Positions 13,681 to 25,436 of a stretch of 64,000 nucleotides of DNA are shown piece by piece (the stretch's first letter is position 1; each line of letters begins with the position of its first letter). The position numbers and the translations under genes are program-made. Below the pieces are notes generated by a model. The model had not been told where the DNA came from. It did not search any database and worked only from the letters and a program-made list of their open reading frames with translations. Source of the stretch: Avena insularis (lineage: Eukaryota > Streptophyta > Magnoliopsida > Poales > Poaceae); contig CM042688.1 in the NCBI GenBank assembly GCA_023614405.1, positions 439,508,028-439,572,027 on the forward strand, in the 5' to 3' direction.

Positions 13681-14442
13681 TCATGGGCCAAGGTTGAGTT
13701 TCTCCATAGGCTTGATCAACTTGTTCTTCATCTTTTCTGGACAGTTGCTTGCATAGTGTCCTGGGTTCTTGCAATTGTAACATATCAATTGGCTGATATC
13801 TTTCTTTTCCTTTGGTGTCATTGCCTCTTGTTTGTTTATTTGGTCCATCTTCTTTTCTGGGCATTCATTGGCATAATGTCCCATCTCTTTGCATTTGAAA
13901 CATTGCACTTGTGTAATATCCTTCTTGCTAGTGTTGAGGCATTTCTTCTTCTTCTTCTTGGGTCTCTCCAAAGCTAGGAGTTCTTCTAGTTCATGCTCTT
14001 CATAAATGGGAGATCTTCCTCTCTTCTTGGGGCATTTATCTTCATGTTCCTTGGGTGCATGATCCTTGTATCCAAAAGTATTGCTAGCTTGGGTTCCTTC
14101 TAGAATAACATCTTTGTCATCCTTGTTGTCATTAGCTCCTTGGGAAAAGTTTTCTCTCATGTTGATCACTTGAGTAACCAATCCTTGCAACAGTTGGGAT
14201 TGAAGCTTCAAAATCCTTTGTATGGCTGGGTCTAGTCCATTGTTGTTGGCTAAAAGCTGAGTTGTCTCTTGGCTCAACTGGTGTTGGGTTGCTATGAGCT
14301 CTTTCATGCTGACTTCTTGGTTGTTGTTGTTGTCACCATCCTTGATGTTGGAGTCTCTTGGAGAAGTCATCTGTCTGGGTTGGAGGGGGATTAGAATAGG
14401 CAAAAGATTTATAAGGGAATCAATCCTAATCACACACATCAC
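13681..14442 (-). CDS. Gag-like nucleocapsid protein of E1, two zinc knuckles
   Basis: Intact 253-codon frame, the only convincing gene of E1. The first ATG gives 253 residues. The ATG at 14370 (residue 25) gives 229 and follows a pyrimidine-rich stretch ending CAG, so it could be the real start, perhaps behind a splice acceptor. In order it has a Q/N-rich amphipathic region (about residues 40-110), a basic-acidic linker with a run of six lysines (162-167) that resembles a nuclear localisation signal, and two CCHC zinc knuckles of form CX2CX4HX4C at 181-194 and 221-234. Zinc knuckles of this type bind retroelement RNA during packaging. The capsid region, recognisable in remnants in E2, is not evident here. 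The first knuckle and the residues after it are very like those encoded by E2 at 28072-28113. It probably co-packages E1 RNA with particles of an E2-like partner; that is inference. Confidence 0.8.
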   Translation of the reverse strand: MMCVIRIDSLINLLPILIPLQPRQMTSPRDSNIKDGDNNNNQEVSMKELIATQHQLSQETTQLLANNNGLDPAIQRILKLQSQLLQGLVTQVINMRENFSQGANDNKDDKDVILEGTQASNTFGYKDHAPKEHEDKCPKKRGRSPIYEEHELEELLALERPKKKKKKCLNTSKKDITQVQCFKCKEMGHYANECPEKKMDQINKQEAMTPKEKKDISQLICYNCKNPGHYASNCPEKMKNKLIKPMEKLNLGP

Positions 14443-15057
14443 AATTCACACAAGCAATGTGCAAGCAATCACAAACAAGCACTCCACTCAAACAACAAGT
14501 TTCAAGCACATACTTAGGCAACAAAATATTTTTGTTACACCACATAAGTTGGTGTGTTTGACTTAACTAAAATATGGTGGTCCATCTATATGGTTCACTT
14601 GTGATTTTTCCATCCTTCTTGATTGATTCTTCTTGATTGAGATCTTTGTATCCTTGGAGAATTCTTGTCTCTTGGTCACAAATCTTCAAAGATGATGATG
14701 GCTTCTTCTAAGTTGTGTTTCCTTAGTCTTCAAGTGAAATGTTACTCAAGACTTGTATTTCTTTAGTGATATCCAAGTTGAAGTCCTTGGTGTACATGTT
14801 GAAGATGTTGAAGAAGTTGAAGTCATAAGAGTTGATGAAGTTGAAGAAGTCCTTTGCACATGGTGAAGTCTTTGGTCATGGGGTAGGCTTTTCCATCAAG
14901 TTTTGAAGTAGAAGAGAAGTAGAGTTGAAATCAAAAATGATTGAGGAAAGAGTTTACAAGATTGTTTTTGTAAATAAGTTTTGGAACAAATACAATTCCT
15001 ATTTTTCTAAGGGTTTTTGTCCAATCCTAGGGTTACAAATCCTACAGGCAACACAAT
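14443..15057 (-). other. E1 untranslated leader
   Basis: About 600 bp between the primer binding site and the gag-like gene. On the plus strand it has repeated GTTGAAGAAGTTGAAG-type motifs around 14800-14850. I see no credible coding sequence. The first roughly 45 bp next to the primer binding site are closely similar to the corresponding leader of E2 (25311 to about 25355). A packaging or dimerisation signal would be expected in this region, but none can be identified by eye. Confidence 0.6.
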
Positions 15058-15069
15058 GCTCTGATACCA
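15058..15069 (-). other. E1 primer binding site (tRNA-iMet type)
   Basis: The minus strand reads TGGTATCAGAGC, the standard plant retrotransposon sequence complementary to the 3' end of initiator methionine tRNA. It lies a few bases inside the right-hand LTR, which fixes the element orientation as minus. Confidence 0.92.
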
Positions 15070-18000
15070 TTCTCAGATGGCCCCCAACCTTTAATAAGAT
15101 TGAGTCCCCTGTGTTCAATGCTAGTCCCTGGATCAATAGCTAGCATCCACAGTTCAGATGTAATATCAAGAAACAAAGGTCATAATACAACTTTATAACC
15201 AGGAATAAAATAGTTTTATTACATCAAACATAGCTCATTGGCTATTTACATTACATTGCAGCGGAATAACTATAGTCATGGGTCCTTCATCTTCAAAGTG
15301 CCACAGGCAGATGTTGGTTGTAGACTTTGTAATCCTAATCAATCAATCTTCACTAAAATCAATCAAACCTGCAACATTAAAAGTTACAGCCACAAGGGTC
15401 AATACATTTGAATTGTATTGGCAAGTGATACTTTGGTATAGTGGAGTCTATCATCTATATGCATTTTGGCTAAGTGGAGTTGAGGCTTGCATTGCTCAAA
15501 ATAGATTTTTCCTATCATTTTGAAAATACTAAGTTTTGTTTGGCAAAAAACTTTCCAAGACATCTACTAATCAAAGACTGGAGATCCACTCAGGGCATCT
15601 ACCAATCAAAGACTGAAGATTTGCTTGCCAAAAACAAATTTCCTCAATCTAAGATTTTGAGATCCTTGTACCAAGCCATCTCTCCATCAAAGATTGAAGA
15701 ATTTCACACAACCCTTGTTCACCCACAAATTTTATTTAGAAATTGGAGTGATGAGATTCTTGATTGCTTCCTTGTCTTGATGCTCAAATTGTCCTTTACC
15801 AGGGACATGGCTAAGTACTTAGGTTTTACACTCTGCAGAGGTGGTGCACTTTACCCACAAGACTTGGTTTCCCAAGACAAAATCTTTCAGAAGCTTTCCC
15901 TTAGACCAACATGGACGTTCAACGATCAAACACTACCACCCACTGTCCATGTGGCTAAGTTCTGCAACCTATATGATCATGGCAGAGCCCATATTGCCAA
16001 GTGGTTGCACTTGAAGCTTCTCAACATTTGACATCTCAAATCTCTTTGTTTCCTGGGTGGCAATCCACAAGTGAGATACACAAGGTAAACCATAAACATG
16101 GGCCTTGTGAACCACTCAACCAAAAACCACCAAGCAATTACCATTCCACCCAGGAGATTCATTTACTTAGTTGTTTTATTAAACAAAACACAAGTCCTTA
16201 GACTTGGAGATTTTCATAGCATGAATATATATCCCAGGTTTTCTATTAGCTAGGCTAAGCTTGATAGTAATAGGATTCTTAACTTAGGAAAATCCTACTA
16301 AGGATTTATCTACTAGGTTTTCCTATAGTAAGATCTATACTTAGCAAAATAAAAAACATGCAAGTTTTACTTAGCAAAAACACTAATGCATAGTGAAAAT
16401 AATGGGATAGATAGTATGAAGTATCACTTGCCTTTTTGGTAGAGGGTATAGGTTTACTCCTTGATCTTGCTAGTCTCACTCTTCTAACTTCACTAGAAGT
16501 CAATCAAGCAAACACAAACTCAATCCACCAATCAAACAAAACAACACACATAAAATAACAAAGTCAAGGCAATGCATGTAAGCATGCAAAGGATGGTTCT
16601 AATTTTAAAGGTGGTCTTCACTAGGCTTCTAACTTTGTAAGTTCCAAATTGGTCATTTACCAAAATGGCAAAGTCATTTGCAAAGAGGGTCTCTATTAGA
16701 TTCCTAAACTTTGTAAGATCCAAATTGGTCATTTACCAAAGTGGCAAAGTTCAAGTAATGCATGCAAGCATGCCAAGCTTTGATTTGTTTGAAAAAGGGG
16801 TTCCTAATGGGTCATAGACATTTGGGCACACCTATTGGTCATTTTGTGAAGTGGCTAAGTCATTTGCAAAAGGTTTCACTATAAAACCATTTGCAAAACA
16901 AAGTGTCATTCTATGTGGTGTAGAAACATTTCTACTAGGGTATTAACCTATAGGTTTCACCAAATGAGTTGCTATTGAAAAACTTGGTGTTTTGGGTCAG
17001 TAGGTTTGGTTCAAAACATTTTCTCAAAGTTTTCTTTATGAAAGCATTTTCATAAACAAAACAATGGTTTTACTTAGCTAGAAATGGACTAAACTAATTA
17101 ATCCATCCTATTCTTTTCCAAATTCACTTTCCAAACTATGGGTTGGTTCCTAGGGTCAGTAAGGTCACAACAAACTAAATTGCAAAGGTTTTAACCTAAA
17201 TATCATTTTTAAATGATTTTTCTAATGTTAGCAAGCACACAAAAGAATCTGCAAAATCAAACAAGCTAACAAATACTATTTGCTAAACTAAGGGCAGGGT
17301 TGGTTAGAGCTTGTCTTGCTGAATCCAACGACATCAAATTTGTAAAATTTGGACGTGAGGATCAAAAGATACAAGGGTTTGAAAATGGCAAAAGTTTCTG
17401 TTTTCAAATCCTGTTTCAGATCTAATACTGGCCACGCGGCGTGATATCATTGGTCGATACCGGTTCGGCCGGATCGTGGCTGTGGAGCGTTGGATCTAAT
17501 CTAATCGTGCGGTCCAGAGAGCGTACCTATTCGCGTGTAAGTGGTTCTATCGTACTCGTCCGATCTGGATCGAACGGCTGTCATCGCATTGACGGAGCCG
17601 GCGGCGCTTTGGCTACCGGCGGCGAGGCGGTCGACGACGGAGGCGACGCTCTGAGGAGGTGAGGAGAAGGAGGTTGCTCACCGGGCTCGAGGATCACGCG
17701 AAGCTCAACTCGCTGCGGTTTGTCGAGGCGCCAGAATCAGGGATTCCTCGCCGGAGTAGAGATCAACGTCGCGGCTCGCCCACGGTCGAAGACGGTCGTG
17801 GATCACGAGAAGACAAACGGAGGTCTGGGTTAGTCGCAGGAGATCTCGGAGCTGTGGGTGTGAACGAGAGGGCTCGGGCGGTCGAGGCTTACGAACGTTG
17901 CGGAGAAGAAGCGGAACGGCGGCGCTCTTTGCGGAGTCGGAGTCGGCACAGATCGCCCTAAGGCAAAACAAAGGCATCAGATGCGGTTGATCATGGGGTT

Positions 18001-18292
18001 CACGTGAGCATGATCGAGAGATGCTGGGCGACGGAATTCACACTGAAAGCTCGCCGAGAAACGCGGCGGTGTGGTCGTCGTCGTTGTCGAGGCTCGGGTA
18101 CCGCGATGAATGGGTGGTATGGATAGATGCGTCTGGATGCGTGGAGTAAGTGCTAGGTCGGCGAGGTAAGGGAGGTCTGGTTTCGCAGAATTGCTCGGAG
18201 ACGGTGGTCGGAGCTGCGCGGCAGAGAGAAATGGAGGCAGCCTAGGGGCAGAGGAGGCGATGTCATGGGAAATGACAGAGGAGAGGAGGCGG

Positions 18293-18300
18293 TTAAATAG
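18293..18300 (-). promoter_or_regulatory. TATA-like box in E1 5' LTR
   Basis: Minus strand CTATTTAA in the CpG-rich zone, the equivalent of 11928-11935. Because it is in the 5' LTR this is the copy that would start genomic RNA, about 3.2 kb before the primer binding site. Candidate only. Confidence 0.42.
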
Positions 18301-19011
18301 GCGTCGTCAGCGAGGTTTAATGGGCTTTATTGCGAATTGACGGAGCTATCAACGGGCAGAAACTGCCGCGCGGTGAGGGGAAGAAGGAGTCGCGGGGAGG
18401 AAGAAGGAGGTGGCAGTGGGGTCCTCTGGTCAGTGGAAAAAGAAAGGAAGGAGGGGTCCACTTGTCATCGACTGCGTGGGTTCAGTCCGCGGTAAGAAAA
18501 CGGTTCGCTCGGGTTTGTCGGGCCTACTGGTCAGTGGGGTGAGGGAGGGAGAAGAGGCCAGGCCTACATGGGTCTGCATTCTGAGTGAGAAAAGAAACGC
18601 CTTGGGAGGGGAGGGGCTGGAATGGGCCTTAGTGGGCTGGGCCTGTTTTTTATTTTTTTTTTTTTCTTTATTTTTCCTTTTTCTAATTCTTTTTCTGTTT
18701 TCAATTTCAAACAATTATTCACACTTTCAAACAACACTCAATCAAATCAAACAACAAACTTTTTCATTTGAATTTGGTTCTGTTTGGCAACATAATCCAA
18801 ATCTCAAAATGAAATAATATTTCTATTTATTTTAGGATCCATTTAATAATTAAATAAAATGGATCTTTAGTTATTAGGGTTTGATTTATTTAATAAAATT
18901 TCCAATTGAAATCTAATTATTTTCAAAACCAAACCAGAAGGTTTAATTTGAAAAATAAAAGAATACTTGGAAACTTATTTAAATAAATAAATAAGTTTTG
19001 GTGTTTTAATT

Positions 19012-19299
19012 AAAATGGGAAAGCCTTTACTTAAATAAAATTGGATATTTAAATCCTTATTATTTTATTTAAATAATCCTTTACTCATTTTAATCAAAGC
19101 AAAACCTTTTAATAAAAGATTTCAAAGTAGTAATAAAATACTTGGTGTTTCATTTAAAATGGGAAAAGCCTTTACTTAAATAAAATTGGATATTTAAATC
19201 CTTATTATTCTATTTAAATAAACTTTTACTCATTTTATCAAAACAAAATATTTTATTACAAAAGTTTGGCCAAAAATTAATTTGGCTTATCTTTTCATT
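19012..19299. repeat. AT-rich tandem duplication in E1 5' LTR, period 144 bp
   Basis: Copies begin at 19012 and 19156, the counterpart of the pair at 12655 and 12799. Confidence 0.8.
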
Positions 19300-19860
19300 T
19301 GAAACCAAAGTCTTTTATTAAAAGATCTAAAACAGTGTTTCCAAAACAATTTATTTTCCTTTGATAAATGTTTATCTTTATAAATCCCTTTAGGATTAAT
19401 TGTTCACCAAATGGTATGGGCTTTGGTAAGGCTTTAAAGGCTTTGGAAATTTCAATTTCCTTATCTTATTATATTCATAAGATTTTGTCTATGGTTCCAA
19501 CTAAGTGAAACCATCTCTAAGGTCTTTCTTGATCCTTTGTGATTATTTGTTGATCAACTTTGGTATGGATCAAATCCATAGATTTGGAGATAACTTGGGA
19601 AATGATTTCCTTCCATTAGGGTTTAGGGATTTGGATTTATGTTCCAAGTGTTCAAATTTCCAGATACATTCATTGAGGAATGCATTTCCCTTGATTTGGA
19701 TTTTTTGTTGAATTCTAACTTTTACCAAAGTTTGTTTAGGATGGGATTTCAAGTCTCCTTTTAGAAACCAAAGTTTCTTTTCACCCTGATTTTCAACAAA
19801 ATTTTATTTTGTTATTTTATTTTTCACATTACAAGATTTGGAAAATCTTGGGATGTGACA

Positions 19861-19865
19861 CACAT
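19861..19865. repeat. Target site duplication of element E1, right copy (CACAT)
   Basis: CACAT directly follows the GTGACA end of E1 and matches 8669-8673. Confidence 0.93.
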
Positions 19866-22081
19866 GCAATGACACTGGTTGTTGTTAGTAAAAAGAGAAC
19901 ACATGCAATGAAATTGGTGGATCCATGTGTGGTCTCTGAAGAGAACACACATTTCAATGACACTGGTGGATCTATATGTGGTATGTGAAAAGAACACACA
20001 TGCAGTGACTCCAGTTGTTGTTAGTAAAAAGAACACACATGCAATGACACTGGTTGGTCCATGTGTGGTCTCTGAAGAGAACACACATGCAATGACTCTA
20101 GCTGTGGTTAATGAGAAGAACACACATTTCAATGACACTGGTGGATCCATATGTGGTATGTGAAAAGAATATTCATGAAATGACTCTAGTTGTTGTTAGT
20201 AAAAAGAGCACACATGCAATTACACTGGTGGATCCATGTGTGGTCTCTGAAGAGAACACACATGCAATGAATCTAGCTGTGGTTAATGAGAAGATAACAC
20301 ATGCAATGACACTGGTTGTTGTTAGTAAAAAGAGCACACATGCAATGACACTAGTGGATCCGTGTGTGGTCTCTGAAGAGAACACACATTTCAATGACAC
20401 TGGTGGATCTATATGTGGTATGTGAAAAGAATAGTCATGAAATGACTCTAGTTGTTGTTAGTAAAAAGAACACACATGCAATGACACTGGTGGATCCATG
20501 TGTGGTCTCTGAAGAGAACACACATGCAATGCCTCTAGCTGTGGTTAATGAGAATAACACACATTTCAATGACATTGGTGCATCCATATGTGGTATGTGA
20601 AAAGAATAGTTATGAAATGACTCTAGTTGTTCTTAGTAAAAAGAGCACACATGTAATTACACTGGTGGATCCATGTGTGGTTTCTGAAGAGAACAGACAT
20701 GCAATGAATCTAGCTGTGGTTAATGAGAAGATAACACATGCAATGACACTGGTTGTTGTTAGTAAAAAGAGCACACATGCAATTACACTAGTGGATCCAT
20801 GTGTGGTCTCTGAATGGAACACACATTTCAATGACACCGGTGGATCTATATGTGGTATGTGAAAAGAACACACATGCAATGACTCCAGCTGTTGTTAGTA
20901 AAAAGAACACCCATGCAATGACACTGGTGGATCCATGTGTGGTCTCTGAAGAGAACACACATGCAATGACTCTAGCTGTGGTTAATGAGAAGAACACACA
21001 TTTCAATGACACTGGTGGATCCATATGTGGTACGTGAAAAGAATAGTTATGAAATGACTCCAGTTGTTCTTAGTAAAAAGAACACACATGCAATGACTCT
21101 GGTGGATCCATGTGTGGTCTCCGAAGTACATGCAATTACACTCATGGATCCATATGTGGTATGTGAAATGAACACACAGGCATTGACTCCAGTTGTTGTT
21201 AGTAAAAAGAACACACACGCAATGACACTGGTGGATCCATGTGTGGCCTCTGAAGAGAACACACATTTCAATGACAGTGGAGGGTCCATATGTGGTATGT
21301 GAAAAGAACACACATGCAATGATTCCAGTTGTTGTTAGTAAAAAGAACACACATGCAATGACATTGGTGGATCCATGTGTGGTCTCTGAAGAGAACACAC
21401 ATTTCAATGACACTGGTGGATCCATATGAGGTGTGTGAAAAGAACACACATGCAATGACTCCAGTTGTTGTTAGTAAAAAGAACACACATGCAATGACAC
21501 TGGTGGATCCATGTGTGGTCTCTGAAGAGAACACACATTCAATGACTCTAGCTGTGGTTAATGAGAAGAACACACATTTCAATGACACATGTCGATCCAT
21601 ATGTGGTATGTGAAACAAACACACGTGCAATGACTCTAGTTGGTTTTAGTAAAAAGAACACACATGCAATGCCACTGGTGGATCCATGTGTGGTCTCTGA
21701 AGAGAACACACATTTCAATGACACTGGTGGATCCATATGTGGTATGTGAAAAGAATAGTCATGAAATGACTCTAGTTGTTGTTAATAAAAAGAACACACA
21801 TGCAATGACACTGGTCGATCCGTGTATGGTCTCTGAAGAGAACACACATGCAATGACTCTGGTTGTTGTTAGTAAAAAGAGCACACATGCAATGACACTG
21901 GTTGTTAGTAAAAAGATCACACATGCAATCACACTAGTGGATCCATGTGTGGTCTCTGAATAGAACACACATTTCAATGACACTGGTGGATCTATATGTG
22001 GTATGTGAAAAGAACACACATGCAATGACTCCAGTTGTTGTTAGTAAAAAGAACACACATGCAATGACACTGGTGGATCCA

Positions 22082-22086
22082 TGTGT
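22082..22086. repeat. Target site duplication of element E2, left copy (TGTGT)
   Basis: TGTGT precedes the TGTAACATCCC terminus of E2 and is repeated at 34717. It lies inside the variable part of a 48-bp subunit. Deleting E2 and one copy restores GGATCCATGTGTGGTC. Confidence 0.93.
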
Positions 22087-25000
22087 TGTAACATCCCAAA
22101 AAAAATCATGTTTCAAAAACTCATTCATTTCATCCTTGCATCATTCATTCATATAGGGTTTTTCTCAAAATCATTTAGAGGCAGAAGTTTGAGCTATGAT
22201 TTCATGTGGGCAAATTGTCTCAATTGGCCACCACCCTTTGGGATTTGTTTGTCCATGACCTTGTTTGCTTGCCTCCATGATTGGAAAGATTAGGAGTAGC
22301 ATTTAAACCCAAGATTCCAAATTTAGAAATAGTTTCAAACCCCTATTTCAAATATTTGCAACTAGAGCAAATCTCTGTTTATTTTGAAACCCAAGCTTGT
22401 CTAAGCCTTTGCAAGGTAACCACTAGGATATTTGATTTTTTACGAACCCACAGAACCCTGCAAAAATCCCCAAAGAAGTTTGAATTCAAAAGGATTTGAA
22501 TTCATATCAAATTCTATTCAGAAAATGGAATTAGAAAAAGAAAAGGCCTAAAGAAAAGAAAAGGGCGGCGAGAATCGCCCAAGAGCAAATCAAGCCTAGC
22601 GAGCCCACCCGGGGATCTCCTTTTCCTTCTCACACGCGCGAGCGCACGCGTTAAGTCGCTGACAGACAGACCCCACCGCCACCTCGCACTCTTCGCTAAC
22701 GAGCGGGCCCGGTCCATGTTGCCCTCGTCTTCCCCAGACCGCGCCGACGACCACGTCGCTGCAGCAGTGATGGCCGGTAATGGCGCGGCGTAAATGGGCA
22801 TTTATCCTCGAGCGTTTCCTGTCGAGTCCCCGGCTATAAGATCCTATCTGCCTCGCGATCTTTTTCCCCTAAACACCTCACTCACTCCGCCACCAGGCTG
22901 TCCTCAATCAGCTTTGCCCGCGCATGAGAGCCTCTCCGACGATCGATTCCGGTGAGTCCAGAGCTCCCTCCGCCTCTCGTTCTTGCTAATCTGACTCAGC
23001 GTGTCTTGGCGCACCTCGACCTCACTAGTCCGTCTTATCGCCCAGTCGCCGGTTCCACTTGACACCGCGAGCACCGACGGCGACATCTACTCCGGAAGTT
23101 TTTCCGGAAGGTACGCATCACCGCTTTTCCGCTTCACGCCACTACTTCGCCTTGACTCGTGAATCTAACTGTCTCGCCTTGCCTTGGGGTGATCCACAAC
23201 GTCCACGACGACCACCCGACGCACCGGACGCCGCCCACGAACTCCGGTGAGCAATCACAACGTGCCCGGCGCCCCTTGACCAACCGCAGTACGAAGCCGC
23301 CGTGACCTCCTGAGCCCGGTGAGCTACTCCTCCTTCTCCCTCTCCGTCTGCATCGTCGGCAACGTCATCGACCGACAGTTCCGCCGCCGGTAGCCACCGC
23401 TCCGCCGCCAGTTCTTGGCCAGAGAAATAGCAGCCGTCAGATCTGTATCGTAGCGCTAGGATAGATCCACTTAACCCCGAAGCGGTACGCGATCTGAGCC
23501 ACTAGATTTCATTTAGATCCTACGGCTGTGGAGCTCGATCCAGTGCGAAACGGTACGGGCGAATAAGAGCATGACGCGTGGCTAGGTTAGATCTGAAAAT
23601 AGATTTAAAAACCAGAAATTTGATCCAAATTCAAATGCCTATATCTTTTGAATCCCACGTTAGAATTTTGCAAACTTTATACCGTTGGATTCAGAAAAAC
23701 AAGACCTTTCTGCCTATCCCTTTTGTTTAGCAAATAGTAACCATTAGATGTGCTTAAATTGCAGAGACTTGTTTGAGGCCTTTTTGAATATAAGTTTAGT
23801 TTAGTATTTTATTTTTAGGGCTATTTAAGTTGTCTTGGCTATTTTGTGACTTATTTAGTTTCTGTATTCATGCACTTGCTTGGTTGAGTTTTCAAAAATC
23901 ATCACTTGGTAGATTCATGCATGCATGCATTCATAATATTTTTGTTTGTATATATTTTTGTGTAATTGTGTGCTATAACTTTGTGTGTAGATTTTGCTAG
24001 TGATTGTGATTGTGACGAGTGCTACTCTCCACACTACCAAGGCAAGTGATATCTTCATGAATATTCCATACCTATATTTTATACTTGCATTAGATATATT
24101 TTGTTAGGACTTGCATGCTACTTTTGTCAATTGATGATGGGAAATCCTATTAGAATAAAATGCTAGAATTGCTAGGAGAATTCCCTAAAGATAAGTTACC
24201 ATGCCATGCTTAGCCTAGCTACTAGAAAACAAGGGTGGTTTATATATTCACACTATGGAAAAATATTCTAAGTCTAAGGACTTGTTTTTATTTAACAAAA
24301 CAACTAAGTTAATGAATCACCTGGGTGGAATGGAAAGAATGGGATATGTTGAGTGGTTACACAAGGCCAGGGTACTGTGAACCTTGTGTATCTCACTTGT
24401 GGATGGCCACCCAGGAACAAAGAGATTTGAGTTGTCAAATGTTGAGAAGCTTCAAGTGCAACCACTTGGTAATATGGGCTCTGCCATGATCTTAGGATGC
24501 TGGAACTTAGTCTCTTGGACAGTGGGTGGTAGATGGGTTGATAGGTTGGAGCGCGTCCATTTGACTAAGGAAAGGCTACTGAAGGATCATGTCTTGGGAA
24601 ACCAAGGTTTGTGGGGAAAGTGCACCACCTCTGCAGAGTGTAAAACCTAAGTACTTAGCCATGTCCCTGGTAAAGGACAATTTGAGCATCAAGACATGGA
24701 AACTTCAAGAATCTCATCACTCCAATTTCTGAATAAAACTTGTGGGTGAACAAGGGTTAAAGGATCTTCAGTCTTTGATTGGTAGATGCCCTGAGTGGAT
24801 CTTCAGTCTTTGATTGGTAGATACCTTGGGATAGTCTTTGCCAAACAAAAATTTAGTATTTTCAAAAAGTTAAGGAAAAATCTATTTTGAGCAATGCAAG
24901 CCTAAGCTCCACCAGCCAAATGCATATAGTATTATAGTCCACTTAAATATATACTAAGGTATCACTTGCCAATACTATTCCAAAGTATTGACCCTCGTGG

Positions 25001-25296
25001 CTGTAACTTATGATGTTGCAGTTACTCGATGATGAATAGGAGTCATGAGTCTACACTCAACATGCTTGCCTGTGGCACATGAAGATGAAGACTTATGTTT
25101 ATTTACATATTCCATAAACTCTTGTATTAGGCCTTTTGCCATGAGTTGTAAAAGACTATGTTTTATCTCTGGAATGACTATAATAAACGACCTTTGTATC
25201 TGTGTACTTCATCTTAAACTGTGGATGCTAGCATTGATCCAGGGACTAGCATTGCAATCACAGGGATCTTTTCCTTTAATAAGGAGGGATCTTACA
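22087..25296 (+). repeat. E2 5' LTR
   Basis: 3210 bp, begins TGTAACATCCC and ends GATCTTACA, matching 31529-34716. The CpG-rich promoter zone is about 22560-23600. The part from about 24040 onward is related to the 3' part of the E1 LTR, including a segment near 24395-24470 that matches E1 at 9612-9690 in the element sense. Short open frames here are not credible genes. Confidence 0.94.
22835..22840 (+). promoter_or_regulatory. TATA box candidate in E2 5' LTR
   Basis: TATAAG within CCCCGGCTATAAGATCC, inside a CpG-rich region, followed by C-rich sequence that could hold the start site. It is conserved in the other LTR at 32271. This is the most convincing core promoter in the window. Confidence 0.6.
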
Positions 25297-25298
25297 GA

Positions 25299-25310
25299 TG
25301 GTATCAGAGC
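25299..25310 (+). other. E2 primer binding site (tRNA-iMet type)
   Basis: TGGTATCAGAGC two bases after the end of the 5' LTR. The flanking leader (ACTGTGTTGCCTGTAGGATT) is almost the same as in E1. Confidence 0.95.
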
Positions 25311-25436
25311 ACTGTGTTGCCTGTAGGATTATGACCCTAGGATTAGAAACCACTAAGGAAAATTTTAACTTCTTCTACACTTGTCTATTCTTCTCGTAAA
25401 CTTTTCTAATCTTCTCATTCTCATCTCTATTTGTAG

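Larger units (their letters stand above)
8674..19860 (-). mobile_element. E1: non-autonomous long-LTR retrotransposon (LARD-like), complete
   Basis: The element is 11,187 bp, bounded by a 5-bp duplication (CACAT). It has two LTRs of about 4.8 kb and an interior of only about 1.6 kb. Its orientation is minus: the primer binding site (TGGTATCAGAGC on the minus strand) abuts the right-hand LTR, a purine-rich TTTTAAGGG motif abuts the left-hand LTR, and the gag-like gene reads on the minus strand. LTR ends read TGTCACATCCC and GCTACA on that strand. No protease, reverse transcriptase, RNase H or integrase is present, so mobility needs enzymes from another element. LTRs longer than the interior and absence of pol match the LARD architecture known from Triticeae (for example Sukkula). 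I infer the class from structure and cannot assign the family. Confidence 0.92.
15074..19860 (-). repeat. E1 5' LTR (right-hand copy)
   Basis: This copy is about 4787 bp and collinear with 8674-13497. The inner edge is uncertain by a few bases because the last eight or so positions next to the primer binding site differ from the other copy. The AT-rich and terminal parts are nearly identical between copies; the CpG-rich part (about 17430-18640) differs mainly by small indels. As the 5' LTR it would hold the active promoter. Nothing else of note is seen in it beyond the zones described for the other copy. Confidence 0.92.
19861..22086. repeat. Composite satellite array, middle segment between the two elements
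   Basis: 2.2 kb of the same satellite, in phase with the left arm once E1 is removed. It uses both long subunit classes and both short classes, including GCTGTGGTTAATGAGAAG. A diagnostic block with GTGGCCTCTGAAGAG followed by GACAGTGGAGGGTCC (21240-21292) also occurs near 6770, 8340 and 36905, which ties this segment to both arms. Confidence 0.97.

Noticed and set aside
24384..25326. Short frames near the end of the E2 LTR (24384-24650, 25045-25326) as proteins
   Set aside because: They lie in LTR sequence, and similar segments in E1 are read in unrelated frames.
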